Positions 23,709 through 34,920 are shown, counted from the first letter of the stretch. The stretch is 64,000 nt of DNA from Zancudomyces culisetae (GCA_001969505.1 LSSK01000076.1:62001-126000); one strand, 5' to 3'. The notes: generated from the sequence alone by a model not told the origin. Program-made: numbers and translations.

Positions 23709-23750
23709 GGGAGAGAAAGAGAGAGAGAGAAAGAGAGAGAGAGATAGAAA
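23709..23750. repeat. (GA)n microsatellite with AAA interruptions
   Basis: GAGAGAAAGAGAGAGAGAGAAAG-type run on the plus strand within the promoter region of SUB2. Confidence 0.9.
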
Positions 23751-24097
23751 GAAATATGAAAATCGTAAAATAGAGAAAATTAAACGTAAACAAATGTAAA
23801 TCCAAAAATAAAAAAAATAAAAAAAATAAAAAAAATTTTTTTTTTTTACATGTATTTGAAAATGTAATAGTAAAATAGTAAAATAGAAAAGAAAAAGAAA
23901 ATGCGAAAAATGTAGGTTTAGAATTCATTTTTCGTTAATTTTCTAAATATAAAACTATGACAATAATTACAAAATCTAAAGAAAAATAAAAACAGAAAAA
24001 TGGGAGGCGGAACAAGAAATTGAATAAAATTAAAAATAAATAGAAAAGTGTAAATAAAAATAAAAAGAAAAAGAAAAACAATACAAAAAGAAAAAGT

Positions 24098-24118
24098 AAA
24101 AAAAAAATTTTTTTTTTT
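24098..24118. promoter_or_regulatory. A-to-T switch tract upstream of SUB2
   Basis: Ten A followed by eleven T, about 95 bases upstream of the start codon. It is the longest of the recurrent A/T switch tracts in this window. A nucleosome-free promoter role is inferred. Confidence 0.4.
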
Positions 24119-24210
24119 CCTCTAGTAATAGTATCCGGTTTGTTTATATTAAAAAAATAATATTAACAACAACAACAACAGCAACAAAATATATTAGTAA
24201 TAGTAATAAA

Positions 24211-25545
24211 ATGGCGGATCATGCAGATGATTTGATAGATTATGAGGATGAGGAAGATGTTCTCGTCCAGCACCGGAACGAAACAGTGGCAGGCGAGGGA
24301 GCCAAGCCACAAGAGACAGAAGAGGCCGGAAGTGGCAATAAAGAAACAGCGGAGGACAAGAAAAAGGGAAGTTATGTGGGTGTGCATTCCACAAGTTTCA
24401 AGGACTTTTTGCTAAAACCCGAGTTGTTGCGAGCAATAGTAGATTGTGGATTTGAACATCCTTCAGAAGTACAGCAAGAGTGTATTCCCCAGGCAATTTT
24501 GGGGATGGATGTGTTGTGTCAAGCCAAGTCTGGGTTGGGAAAGACGGCAGTGTTTGTATTGGCGACTTTGCAGCAATTGGAGCCGGTAGATGGAGATGTT
24601 TCGGTAATAGTGTTGTGCCATACCCGCGAATTGGCGTTCCAGATCAAGCATGAGTACTTGCGATTCAGCAAGTATATGCCAGGAGTACGAACAGAGGTGT
24701 TCTTTGGAGGAATGCCAGTGCGCAAGGATATGGAGTTGTTGAAGGATAAGGCACGGTGTCCACACATTGTAGTGGGAACACCAGGGCGAATTTTGGGGTT
24801 GTTGAGGGACAAGAGTTTGCGAACAGGGGCAGTTAAGCATTTTGTGTTTGACGAGTGTGACAAGATGTTGGAGAATTTGGATATGCGACGAGATATCCAG
24901 GATATTTTCCGGGCTACACCACAGAACAAGCAGACAATGATGTTTTCGGCAACATTGAGTAAGGAAATGCGAGTGGTATGTAAGAAATTCCTTCACGAAG
25001 CACTGGAGATATTTGTTGATGACGAGACAAAGTTGACGTTGCACGGATTGCAACAGTATTATGTGTCATTGGGAGAGGGAGGAAAGAACCGACAATTGTC
25101 AGAGTTGTTGGATACGTTGGATTTCAACCAAGTGGTGATATTTGTAAAGTCAGTGGCACGAGCAAATCAGCTGAACCGGTTGTTGGTGGAGTGCAATTTC
25201 CCATCGGTATGTATCCATTCAGCACTGAACCAAGCGGAGCGTATTAAGCGATACACGGCATTTAAGGAGTTTAATAAGCGGATTATGGTGGCAACGGATA
25301 TATTTGGAAGAGGAATAGATATTGAAAGAGTGAATGTGGTGATAAACTATGATATGTGTGAAGACGCAGATTCATATTTGCATCGAGTGGGGAGAGCAGG
25401 AAGATTTGGTACTAAGGGGTTGGCAATTACTTTTATTAGTAGTGAGGGGGATAAAAAAGTATTGGAAAGTGTACAAGAGAGATTTGAGGTGAATATTCCT
25501 AGTATGCCAGAAAAGATTGAACCATCAACATATATGACATCATAA
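24211..25545 (+). CDS. SUB2: DECD-box RNA helicase Sub2/UAP56 (TREX, splicing and mRNA export)
   Basis: This is an ATP-dependent RNA helicase that helps spliceosome assembly and hands mRNA to export factors in the nucleus. It is 444 codons in one exon, at the usual length. The helicase motifs appear in order: Q-motif [14 protein letters not shown], Walker [14 protein letters not shown], the diagnostic DECD in place of DEAD ([10 protein letters not shown]), [15 protein letters not shown] and [10 protein letters not shown]. The acidic N-terminus ([10 protein letters not shown]) is also characteristic of Sub2/UAP56. It is convergent with the chitin synthase, with stop codons 166 bases apart. I am very sure of this call. 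Confidence 0.98.
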   Translation: MADHADDLIDYEDEEDVLVQHRNETVAGEGAKPQETEEAGSGNKETAEDKKKGSYVGVHSTSFKDFLLKPELLRAIVDCGFEHPSEVQQECIPQAILGMDVLCQAKSGLGKTAVFVLATLQQLEPVDGDVSVIVLCHTRELAFQIKHEYLRFSKYMPGVRTEVFFGGMPVRKDMELLKDKARCPHIVVGTPGRILGLLRDKSLRTGAVKHFVFDECDKMLENLDMRRDIQDIFRATPQNKQTMMFSATLSKEMRVVCKKFLHEALEIFVDDETKLTLHGLQQYYVSLGEGGKNRQLSELLDTLDFNQVVIFVKSVARANQLNRLLVECNFPSVCIHSALNQAERIKRYTAFKEFNKRIMVATDIFGRGIDIERVNVVINYDMCEDADSYLHRVGRAGRFGTKGLAITFISSEGDKKVLESVQERFEVNIPSMPEKIEPSTYMTS

Positions 25546-25652
25546 AGTTTTAAAATGTTTAACATGTTTATTTATATTTATTTATTTATTTTAATTTAAT
25601 TTAAAATAGTTTTATTTTTAATTAATGGTTTAAATCAAAAGTAAATAAGAGT

Positions 25653-25712
25653 AAATAAATGAATAAAGAAATAAATGAATAAAGAAATAAATGAGTAAAG
25701 AAATAAATGAAT
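25653..25712. repeat. 16-base tandem repeat carrying AATAAA hexamers
   Basis: The unit AAATAAATGAATAAAG occurs as two exact copies (25653-25668, 25669-25684), one with a single change (25685-25700) and a partial fourth that ends at the chitin synthase stop codon. Each unit contains an AATAAA, the classic polyadenylation hexamer for the plus-strand SUB2 transcript. Confidence 0.9.
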
Positions 25713-28700
25713 TAAAGGTTTTTAAGTTCATCCAAAATAATAGAATTTAAAAGAGATTTATAATGGCTCATTAGATTTGGGGGTAAAAGAGGGGAAAGGG
25801 TATTAGGATCAATAATACCAAGGAGTATAGAGGCTTGAATACGAACATCTTTTTTAGAAGTATTCATTAGATCGACATTAGAAAGGATTTGACGAACGGT
25901 AGAAGTAAGAACATTATGAGGAATTAAACCATCTTGTTGTTGTTGTTGTTGATTTTGTAATTGTAGTTGTTGTTGTAGTTGTTGTTGTAATTGTTGGGGG
26001 TTATAATTAGAGGAACGTTGAGAAGCAGTAGAATCTGGGATAAAAGAACTGAGATTTGCAACAAAAGCAGCTTCAGAAGAGAATTGAGGAGTGCTAGTAT
26101 TTGTAATTTGTTGCTGTTGCTGTTGCTGTTGTTGTTGTTGTTGTTGTTGTTGTAACTGTTGTTGTTGTTGTTGTTGTTGTAATTGAATAGGAGGAGGTAG
26201 AGGTTGTTGAAGAGACATTTGTGGTTGTTGTAGTTGTGGTGGGGAAATGATTGGATGAGTAGTACCATGACTATGGATTGGCAACATAGGAGTAATTGAT
26301 CTAAATTGTGATTGTAATTGTGGTTGTTGTAAAGAGGGAGTAGGAGGAGCAATAGGCATAGATGTAGGCATAGATGTAGGCATAGGTATAGGTATAGATG
26401 TAGACAAGTTGGGAGTCATTGATCTATGTTGTTGAGAAATAAAAGGAGCAGGGGTACCAGGAGTAGCAGCTGGATAATAAATAAGAGTAGAATTAGTATT
26501 CAAGTTTTGAATAGGAGAAGGTAAAATACCAGAAGAAGCAAAAGAAGAACGATTAATTTGTTGTAATTGCATTTGAGAGAATCGTTGTTGTTCTATTTGA
26601 GATTGTCGTTGTAGTTGTAGCAGTTGTTGTTGTTGTTGTTGTTGGTTTTGGTTTTGTTGGTTTTGTTGTTGAGGATTATAATTAACAGAATTAAGTTCCC
26701 ACATTAATTGATTTTCATAATCAGTCCATTTAGACATTACAATACTAGCAGGATCGAAATGATCATCATCATCATTACTTCCACCACCACCACCACCATG
26801 AGAAAGATTTTGACCTTTTGCACCTTGAATTAATCTAGTACTTCCCCAAGAGAAATCATCGAAATGCCAGAATGAATAAACAGGGATAGCAAAACTGAAT
26901 AAAGGAATAGCCAATAGGTAAATAACCATCCAACCGATATGTTGCCATTGACGTCTCAGAATAAAGACCAGGGCTTGCATTCCATAAATGGCAGCCAAGA
27001 GGTATAGAGAGATATAACTACTGTTGTAGTATTGGGCATTGACGAGTTGGTAAATCAAAATTCCCAAATAGGCGACGGTGGCAGGCATGACCAAGGTAGA
27101 AATCAAATCAATAAAGACGACAAAGCGCATGGAAAAACAACAGAATCCACACATGTTTGGCAAAAACATCAGTTCAAACAGGTTATGGACAGTGGAATTG
27201 ATCCATCTTCGACGTTGTGACAGCAAGACGTTCCAGGAATTTGGAGCATGGGTGTCACATTTGGCTTCACTGACAAACTTGTTTTTGTAGTAACCGAAAT
27301 GTTTCAACATGACAGTGGTTAGGTACCGATCTTCTCCAAGTAACAAAAGGTTCTTTAAATGTAGAGTATCGACTTTGTTTGATGAATAATCGTCAATAAC
27401 AGCATCGCTAATCAGTAGTGGTTTTACATTTGTAAAGCTTTCTCCATCACTACTGGATTTCAACCGGTACATACTGAAGCATCCTGGCAGACAAGTAACC
27501 GTTCCAAACAATGATTCGAACGCCTTGGATAGGTAATGGGCTATATAGTACTCGTATACTTGCATCATTGTAATCCAGCTTTCCTTGGCATTGGCTAGTC
27601 TGGTCTCTCCACAAATACCCATGATTTTGCTATCGTGCTGCATTGAACTCAACATTCGAACCAACGAGTCTGGGTATACGTACGTATCAGCATCAACAAA
27701 GAATACCATTTGGTAATAGCTTGGGTTGACGCCAATGACGTTTTTGATTTGGTGGAACATTTCCAATTCCAATGGAGTCATTGGAGAATTGAAATATACC
27801 TTGTTGAAGAACCTCATCAGAATAATTTGTGAATCTCTTTTACCTCGGTTTCCTGGTCGATTGCTAGATGCCACTTCCTGAGGTGTACCGCACTTGGCAA
27901 TTACCAAGTATGGTACTACATGACCTCCGACCTCATACAACCCACTAAACACCTTGGCCATGTTGTGTTGTCTGGCTCCCTCAGCCAACGATATGTAACT
28001 AAGAGCCTCATTACTATCAATCAACTCGGCATTGTTGATGTTGTTTTTCGTTTTGACACTGCCTCCCGATCCATAATCAGAATCAGGACCAGGACCAGGA
28101 CCAGAACCAGAACCGGAACCGGAACCAGGACCAGATGAGGAATTTCGGTTTACAATATCCAGTACTATTCGGGGTGTCGGTCGGTCATTTCCTGATCCCA
28201 TAATCATTCCATCACATACAATAAACAACAGCTTTCGTTTATCGTCATATTTAAGACGTGCCAAACTGTCAATAGTAAACCGTAGAGATTCTTCACCTTC
28301 GGTATAACATGGAACATTGCAAATGACAAAGGTATCCATGCCTTCAGGTTCTCTTTTACTGGTAAATTGTAAACTGGCCAAAAACTTGACCAAGATAATC
28401 AACACTATAAACACCGAGCCCGCAAGCAACATGTAGTTGGCCACATAACAATTAACCGATTTTCTCCTGTCGACATCTCCTACATAAAACACCGACCGCA
28501 GACATTGGTAGTTCATTTCTCCCTTTTCAGCATCTTGTTGTATAAACTTGCTCCACTCCTCACTAATGTCCTTTCCTGGATTCATTTGAAACATTATTCG
28601 TACCTCATCACTTAAAAACTCTCTAGTTGATACTGTGCTTGTATCATTGGTTACTCCCTCTGGTGTCACTACAAATGGTGCTCCTGATGCATTGATATAG

Positions 28701-31700
28701 TCTGATAAATCATATACTCGCCCATTAATAATTGACCGGTACTTGGATCTACTAGGTGCTTGTGACGCTGTACCCAAACTAGCCTTCAACAAATCTCCCG
28801 GATCTATTCCTATCCGTCCAGCACTATGGTTTTGTCTCAGCACTCGCATCAGGTAATATTGGTAATAGTTATACCCTGAGGGGTCGGTTGAATGCTTATA
28901 CCATCGGTGGTCATGGTAATAACTGTCTGAATATGGCACTGGTTTATCCTGCATTGATAATCGCGGATCTATATTCATTCCTGGACATGCAAAACTCAGT
29001 TGCAGTGGGAATAGGCTTCCCAAATCTCGACCCAAATAATTTCCCTTCACCAACAAATCAAATGTCACCCCATGATGGTCAAATCCGGTTATGGAAAACA
29101 CCTCTCCACGAACCGAAATCAATGCATCCTTGGCTGTATTATGACCCAGTAATTCTTGTGTTGAATATACTTGTTGCTTTGGACACAATAACAGTCCAAA
29201 TACTCCTATCCAAAAGATCACAAATGCACAACTCAAAAATATCAACATACACAGTGTCACCTTTTCTCGCCATGCTATTTGTTGGCTATATGTACGCAAC
29301 CCAAAACATGATTTGAGTACAAACGATGGAACCCACCACGTAAATAAGTATGCTATAAATACCCATACTTTTCTTGTTTTACTAGCTTTCTCCTTTTTCT
29401 TTTTCTTTTCCTTTTCCCTTTTTTTTGCTCTTTGCTTTTCTTGATTTTGCAAATTTTCCTGTTCTTTTTGTCTCTCCTCCTTCTCCCTCTCTTTATCTTT
29501 CTCTCCATTATCTATTTCCATTGGTGTTGGCATTGCCATTGCCATTGCCATTGTATTGCTTCCTTGTATCATATCTTGTCCAAATTCTGACATTGCATCT
29601 CCTTCTCTTTTAATCCCCAATGTCTTTAAATCCAAACTCTTCCAACAATTAAAACTTATAAATACTTTGTTTTTACCTATACATAAATCCAAATCACTAA
29701 GTTTTAACTGACTTTTCAATTCGCTTATTTTTTCTTTAGCTTCTCCCCCTCCTCTTCCTTCCCTTTCCCCTTCTCCTTCTCCTTCCCCTTCTCCTTCTTT
29801 GTTTCCTTTTTTATTCTTGTTACTCTTTTTTCCAAACATTGTCACGTTTTTCTTTACCACATCACTAATTATATCTTCATATCTACTAACAAAATCCTTA
29901 TGAACCATTGCTGCTGCAAATTCCACTCGCTTTCGTCGTACCACATCTCCCAAATTATAAATTCTTACTTGTGACTTTATAAACTTGTAATCCACTACAC
30001 TCTTCCCCTCATTACTTGGCTTTATACACACTACAATCCATGGTAATGTATCATCTAATCGTGTTATCATTTCCGTCATGGTCTTTTGTAATTTCGAAAC
30101 TACACATCCTGTCTTTTTTGATTTAGTCATACTTCCCATCCCCGCCCCTATTCCTCCTCCTCCTCCTCCTCCTCCTGCTACTCCACTTCTACTTGTTACG
30201 CTAATATTCATATTTGCTCCTGATATTTTACTTTGATTAAGATTTTCTCTTTGTGTAAATAATCCTCCTATAAATGAATACATTGCTCCTTCACCTTTAC
30301 TTCTTGTTCCTCCTCCATTACCCAAGTAATCTCGTGTTTCTTTACCCAGATATAATCCACTCAATTCCTCTGCCTCATCTTCTCGATTAAATTCCACAAA
30401 TTCTTCCATATTATATACTTCCTGTCCCCAGTAATGTGCCACTCCAAATCTGTTATGTCTACTGAGATTATATAATCCTGCACCACTACCCTTTTTCCCT
30501 CCACTACCAAATGTTGGTTTTTTACTACCTTCTTTACCTTCTTTACCTTCTTTTTCTCCTTCCTTTTCTCCTTCCTCTTCCATATCTCTCAATCTATTAG
30601 CTCCTGTAAGACTAGTACTTGCTCTCGAAATTCTAATCACTCCACTACTATTGATGAAATATTCATTTGCCTCATTTTCCGAATTATTCACAAACGCGTT
30701 ATACAATTCTTCAACCTGTTGTTGCTCATCACTACTCTCGTTAAACTCCTCTATATCCTTCTTATTCCCCCTTGTTATCACTTGTACCTGCTTGCTCATC
30801 AACGAAAACAACCCTACATGTGGTCTCATAAACACATCCAAACACTCTGTACGGTCCTTGTATTTTACCACTGGAACTATTTGAATTCCTTCCGCTGCAT
30901 AATCCTCGTTCCCTACTACAAATACTTGATGCGTTATAAAATGCATCAGTCTCTCATTCACATAATTCATCTGCATTCGGTCAAACCCACTCTTCACACT
31001 CTTCTCCATCATAAATCCTGGATTATCCATCATTGCTATAATTGTATTGTTACTATGTCCTCTCCCTCCTTCATCAGTACCTGCTCCATCCCCCATCAAA
31101 AGTGCTGATTGACTACCCATCACCCCTTCCACCTCCCCCACATTCTCATTAACACTATCTGTTACCCAATCCACAAGTCGTTTGTATATCATCCGCGCCA
31201 TCCATCCCTTTCGCTTACTTGCCTCTACCTCGTCAAGCTTCACTTTTACTCGCTGCTTACCAATCTCCTTTGTCTTTGTTGTCAATATCTCTTGCAACAT
31301 TTGCTCTGTAATTCCCAAATTCTTTAATCCTGGAATATCTCCCATTTTTGTAGCCAATCCTAACGACCCTTGTCCTCCCATGTCTCTATCTCTATCTCTA
31401 TCTCTATCTCCGTACCCATATCCATATCCATATCCATACGATCCACCACCTGTTCCTCCCTGATTCCTCTTGAATCTAACCTTTGATAATGCCATAATTC
31501 CTGCTATCACCTTAAATATCGAGTCTGTCATTTTACCTCCAAGCCCTATCTTCTTCAAACTTTGTACCATTTCATCATACTCTTCCTGGTACTGCATCCG
31601 TAACTGATACTCTGATTCCCCACCTATCATCAGCTTGGAGTCAATCCCATATTCTTCTCGCTTATTCTCTGGTGCCCCATTTATCAATGTTCTAAATACT

Positions 31701-32599
31701 TTAAATCCACGACTATATGCACCACTACCACTACCATCTTTTCCTTTTCCCCTTCCACTTCCACTACCACCACCACCACTTCCACCTCCCATACCACCAC
31801 CCGGTGATCCTGGTAAACCCATCCCTTCTTCATCTCCAATTACTCCCGCTCGATTTGCTATTCTTGATGTTTCCAGCATATAAACCCTAGTTTTTCCCCC
31901 TACCACGCTTCCTTCTTCCTCATCAAACATTATCTCCTGATACACTCCCGCTCTGCTAGCATTGTAACTTTGTCCTACTTTTGCACTAATAAGCTCTGAA
32001 ATAACTCTTTCTCCCGCTAGTATTCTGTCTCCAACATCACTTCCTCCTCCCCTCATTTCTTCCTCTGTCACTCCTTGTTGCAAATACTGTGGTTGTTTTT
32101 TCATTTCAATCAACATCCTAAGTGCCAACCTTCTCTGTTGCGTCTTTCCACTTCCACTCATCCCAGTAAAAATTATCGATTGATTCAGTTCTGTTTGCCT
32201 CATGTGGAAATATGCAGACTCTACTATCTTGAATATGCTTGCCTCTAACTCCTCACCCCATGTTGAACCAACTTGTGTTTGTGGTGATGTGTGTAGCTGT
32301 CCCCCCATTCTATTATAGTTTTCTATATATCTTTTCATATTGGCATCTCCATAAATTTCACTATTTGTATGCTCCTCCGTCCCCATTCCCATCCCCACTC
32401 CCATCCCTACTCTCAACCCTAGCCCTGATATTGGTTTCTTGCCTTCTACGGTATTATCAAGACATATTGATACTAGCATTCGATCTCCTATTTGCGTATA
32501 CGGCTTGCTGACTGGCTTTGTGCCATATCGCTCTACTATGGCCTTTGCAACTTCTTCATCCGTTATGGTTCCTGCTGTCTTTCTTTTACTTAGATCCAT
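25712..32599 (-). CDS. Chitin synthase with N-terminal myosin-like motor domain (class V/VII type)
   Basis: A single uninterrupted frame of 2295 codons. The N-terminal half is a divergent myosin head with a P-loop (GMSGSGKT, near residue 145) and a switch-II/relay-like region (AMMDNPGF to NYVNERLMHF). A late motor segment, IVVCIKPSNEGKSVVDYKF, follows. After a membrane segment near residue 1076 comes a cytochrome-b5-like/chitin-synthase linker. The GT2 catalytic region has VDADTYVYPDSL (about residue 1636), CLPGCFSMYRLK, EDRYLTTVMLKHFG and QRRRWINSTVHN (about residue 1798), so it looks active. Several membrane helices follow. The tail has long Gln-rich tracts and ends in a DEK_C-like domain (about 2230-2295). 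Such enzymes make cell-wall chitin at hyphal tips. Several dipeptide repeats (YG, RD, GS, EG) interrupt the motor half. Confidence 0.95.
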   Translation of the reverse strand: MDLSKRKTAGTITDEEVAKAIVERYGTKPVSKPYTQIGDRMLVSICLDNTVEGKKPISGLGLRVGMGVGMGMGTEEHTNSEIYGDANMKRYIENYNRMGGQLHTSPQTQVGSTWGEELEASIFKIVESAYFHMRQTELNQSIIFTGMSGSGKTQQRRLALRMLIEMKKQPQYLQQGVTEEEMRGGGSDVGDRILAGERVISELISAKVGQSYNASRAGVYQEIMFDEEEGSVVGGKTRVYMLETSRIANRAGVIGDEEGMGLPGSPGGGMGGGSGGGGSGSGRGKGKDGSGSGAYSRGFKVFRTLINGAPENKREEYGIDSKLMIGGESEYQLRMQYQEEYDEMVQSLKKIGLGGKMTDSIFKVIAGIMALSKVRFKRNQGGTGGGSYGYGYGYGYGDRDRDRDRDMGGQGSLGLATKMGDIPGLKNLGITEQMLQEILTTKTKEIGKQRVKVKLDEVEASKRKGWMARMIYKRLVDWVTDSVNENVGEVEGVMGSQSALLMGDGAGTDEGGRGHSNNTIIAMMDNPGFMMEKSVKSGFDRMQMNYVNERLMHFITHQVFVVGNEDYAAEGIQIVPVVKYKDRTECLDVFMRPHVGLFSLMSKQVQVITRGNKKDIEEFNESSDEQQQVEELYNAFVNNSENEANEYFINSSGVIRISRASTSLTGANRLRDMEEEGEKEGEKEGKEGKEGSKKPTFGSGGKKGSGAGLYNLSRHNRFGVAHYWGQEVYNMEEFVEFNREDEAEELSGLYLGKETRDYLGNGGGTRSKGEGAMYSFIGGLFTQRENLNQSKISGANMNISVTSRSGVAGGGGGGGGIGAGMGSMTKSKKTGCVVSKLQKTMTEMITRLDDTLPWIVVCIKPSNEGKSVVDYKFIKSQVRIYNLGDVVRRKRVEFAAAMVHKDFVSRYEDIISDVVKKNVTMFGKKSNKNKKGNKEGEGEGEGEGEREGRGGGEAKEKISELKSQLKLSDLDLCIGKNKVFISFNCWKSLDLKTLGIKREGDAMSEFGQDMIQGSNTMAMAMAMPTPMEIDNGEKDKEREKEERQKEQENLQNQEKQRAKKREKEKKKKKEKASKTRKVWVFIAYLFTWWVPSFVLKSCFGLRTYSQQIAWREKVTLCMLIFLSCAFVIFWIGVFGLLLCPKQQVYSTQELLGHNTAKDALISVRGEVFSITGFDHHGVTFDLLVKGNYLGRDLGSLFPLQLSFACPGMNIDPRLSMQDKPVPYSDSYYHDHRWYKHSTDPSGYNYYQYYLMRVLRQNHSAGRIGIDPGDLLKASLGTASQAPSRSKYRSIINGRVYDLSDYINASGAPFVVTPEGVTNDTSTVSTREFLSDEVRIMFQMNPGKDISEEWSKFIQQDAEKGEMNYQCLRSVFYVGDVDRRKSVNCYVANYMLLAGSVFIVLIILVKFLASLQFTSKREPEGMDTFVICNVPCYTEGEESLRFTIDSLARLKYDDKRKLLFIVCDGMIMGSGNDRPTPRIVLDIVNRNSSSGPGSGSGSGSGPGPGPDSDYGSGGSVKTKNNINNAELIDSNEALSYISLAEGARQHNMAKVFSGLYEVGGHVVPYLVIAKCGTPQEVASSNRPGNRGKRDSQIILMRFFNKVYFNSPMTPLELEMFHQIKNVIGVNPSYYQMVFFVDADTYVYPDSLVRMLSSMQHDSKIMGICGETRLANAKESWITMMQVYEYYIAHYLSKAFESLFGTVTCLPGCFSMYRLKSSSDGESFTNVKPLLISDAVIDDYSSNKVDTLHLKNLLLLGEDRYLTTVMLKHFGYYKNKFVSEAKCDTHAPNSWNVLLSQRRRWINSTVHNLFELMFLPNMCGFCCFSMRFVVFIDLISTLVMPATVAYLGILIYQLVNAQYYNSSYISLYLLAAIYGMQALVFILRRQWQHIGWMVIYLLAIPLFSFAIPVYSFWHFDDFSWGSTRLIQGAKGQNLSHGGGGGGSNDDDDHFDPASIVMSKWTDYENQLMWELNSVNYNPQQQNQQNQNQQQQQQQLLQLQRQSQIEQQRFSQMQLQQINRSSFASSGILPSPIQNLNTNSTLIYYPAATPGTPAPFISQQHRSMTPNLSTSIPIPMPTSMPTSMPIAPPTPSLQQPQLQSQFRSITPMLPIHSHGTTHPIISPPQLQQPQMSLQQPLPPPIQLQQQQQQQQLQQQQQQQQQQQQQQQITNTSTPQFSSEAAFVANLSSFIPDSTASQRSSNYNPQQLQQQLQQQLQLQNQQQQQQDGLIPHNVLTSTVRQILSNVDLMNTSKKDVRIQASILLGIIDPNTLSPLLPPNLMSHYKSLLNSIILDELKNL
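26100..26185 (-). repeat. Poly-glutamine coding repeat in the chitin synthase tail
   Basis: CAA/CAG (read as TTG/CTG on the plus strand) runs encode Gln-rich stretches near residues 2135-2167. More Gln tracts lie at about 25930-26000 and 26620-26670. Confidence 0.9.
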
Positions 32600-32666
32600 A
32601 CTTTCTTTTCACCTCCTCCCCTCTTGTATTTTTAGTTTGAATTTTTTTTTTGTTTTTTTGACCTTG

Positions 32667-32703
32667 CTTTTCCTTTTCCTTTTCCTTTTCCTTTTCCTTT
32701 TTA
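32667..32703. repeat. (CTTTTC)n microsatellite upstream of the chitin synthase
   Basis: About six copies of a six-base unit, 70-105 bases upstream of the start codon. On the coding strand it reads as a GGAAAA purine repeat. Confidence 0.9.
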
Positions 32704-33179
32704 TTCTATTCTATTCTGTTCTACCTAATAGTTCTTCTCTCTCTTTCTTTATTTTATACCTGTCCTCTCCTCTCCTTTTTTTTTTTGTTGTTTCTGTTGT
32801 TAAAGGTAGTTATAATATCTACAATAACTATTGTATTGTACTGTATCTTGAATAACAATAGAAAAATCCAATCACACAGATAAATAAATCAAAGTACTAT
32901 AAATATATTGATCCATATATTTATAATACAAAAAGCTTCTATATTCCACTGTTAAACCAAATACAAAATAATATTAATAGTAATAATAAAACAATATATT
33001 ATAAAACTTTATAAGCCTTGTATTAAAATATATACAAGTACTATTATTTCAAAACTTTTTTTTTTTAAATTAGCAAGAAACTTGTCTTTCTAAACTCTTT
33101 CCCGCTTTCCTTGACTCTTTTTCAAACTTTTCATGAATTTCAAAAATCTACTTTTATTTATTTATTTATTTTTATTTAT

Positions 33180-33231
33180 CTGTATTTGTATTTGTATTTG
33201 TATTTGTATTCGTATTTGTATTTGTATTTGT
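33180..33231. repeat. (TATTTG)n hexanucleotide repeat
   Basis: About eight copies of a six-base unit with one T-to-C change, in the long intergenic region. Confidence 0.9.
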
Positions 33232-34864
33232 ACTAGTACTTTTTCTCTCTTTACTATACACTCTCATAATAGACTTTTGATATTCACAACAATCTTTCTC
33301 ATCCTATCCAATTTTGTTTTTTTACGATTTTTCGATTTTTTATTTTTAATTTTTTTATTCCTTTGGGTTTATATTTACGAGCTTTTTTACAATATTTATT
33401 ATTATTATTCTTGCTCTTATTCTTCAGTTTTTTGTGTGTGTCGTGTTTACAAAGTTGTGTAATATCTTTTATTTGGGCTATTAAATCCTTCTTGTTGAGT
33501 TTTCTCTCTCTCTCTTTTTTTTTATCTATGGATTTATAAATATTGAATTAATTTCTGTAATTAAACCCATCAATGAACATGCCTAAAAATTAAACTTGAT
33601 TTCATAATTGCTGATATATCACACATACACACACACATAAAAATTAAATGTTAGGTAAAAAAAAAATTTTTTTTATATATTTTATCCCAACAAATTACTA
33701 TCTTTATAACTAAATTCCTTATTAAAACCATCAATCAAAAATTATAAAAAATTATAAAGAATTAAACATAAAAAAAACTACCCAACTTCTCAACCTCATC
33801 ATTTGTAACCGCGCTATACAAAACCAAAACCAAAAATAAAAATGAATTAAACTAAATTAAACTAAAATACTCACTAGTGGGTAAGGTCGGTTTTGAAATA
33901 CCTACAACCATTTTGCTCTTCTTTTTTTTTTTTGTATACGGTTTTTTGTTTACTCGTTTCGCTTTTGTTTATCAGTTATTTATTTTCCACTACTTGTTTT
34001 ATTTATATTTCCATTACTACTATTTGCCAACCAAATTATTATTATTCATGAATACCCAAACATACTTTGCCTTTTAATTTGCTTCTTGATTTATCTTGTA
34101 AAATTGACCACGATTTACGAAAAAACATCACTACTTTTTATTTTAATCTCTGCTGCTTTTAATTTAATCCCCATCAATACCTTTATCAAGCTTGATATGA
34201 CCACGCTTTTGTTTATTTCCTCTGCACCACTAAACAGGATGTAAATGAAATAAAATATATATAATTCCAAACTAAAAATAAACAAATGGCGGTAATAATA
34301 AATGAAAAATACCCTGTTTGATGTTGAATTCCTTTTATTTTATTATTTTTTGTTTATTTTGAACTGGATATTATTTTGCGATTAATATTTTTTTTTGTTT
34401 TTTTTTTAGTACTAAATTCATCAGTTTATCACGATGATTAATTCCGTTTTTAAACACCATTTTTTTTTAATTTTCCCATTTCACATTTCCCATTTCCCAT
34501 TTCTTTTTTTTCTTTATTTATAAAGAAATGGAAACTTTTATTGTGCTACAATTGGTTTTAAAATAGATCAACTATTTTTTTATTATTATTTCTATTTCCA
34601 TATCCTTTTCAATTTTGGTCTTGAAACTGTCATACTTTATTTTTGAAATTAAGGGTTTCAAAGAAAAATAGAAAGAAAAAAGTAATATAAAAACCCCTTT
34701 CCCGTTTTTTAAACAGATGTGCAAATATCCGCGTTCAAGTACCCAGCATGTCAGCATAACAATTCCAGACCATTATTTTTTTCTTTTTCTTTTTATAGTG
34801 TAGCTTTTAGATTGTTGCTTTGCTCTGATTTTGCCTGCTTTATGATGGAAAAAAGTAGTACTGG

Positions 34865-34920
34865 CTGTACCTGTACCTGTACCTGTACTTGGTTATGGTT
34901 ATGGTTATGGTTATGGTTAT
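34865..34920. repeat. Adjacent (CTGTAC)4 and (GGTTAT)5 hexamer arrays
   Basis: Four exact copies of CTGTAC (34865-34888) are followed almost directly by five exact copies of GGTTAT (34891-34920). The second unit resembles but does not equal the TTAGGG telomere repeat. Confidence 0.95.

Larger units (their letters stand above)
23339..24210. other. Purine-rich intergenic region upstream of SUB2
   Basis: Almost the whole plus strand here is A and G. It includes a GA microsatellite at about 23709-23750 and two A-to-T switch tracts at 23828-23847 and 24098-24118, the last about 95 bases upstream of the SUB2 start. No gene was seen. Confidence 0.6.

Noticed and set aside
24463-25053. A 196-codon minus-strand frame inside SUB2
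   Set aside because: It is a shadow of the helicase coding sequence, which is unmistakable on the other strand.
34891-34920. GGTTAT array as an interstitial telomere
   Set aside because: The unit is not a known fungal telomere repeat and only five copies are present, so it is reported only as a repeat.
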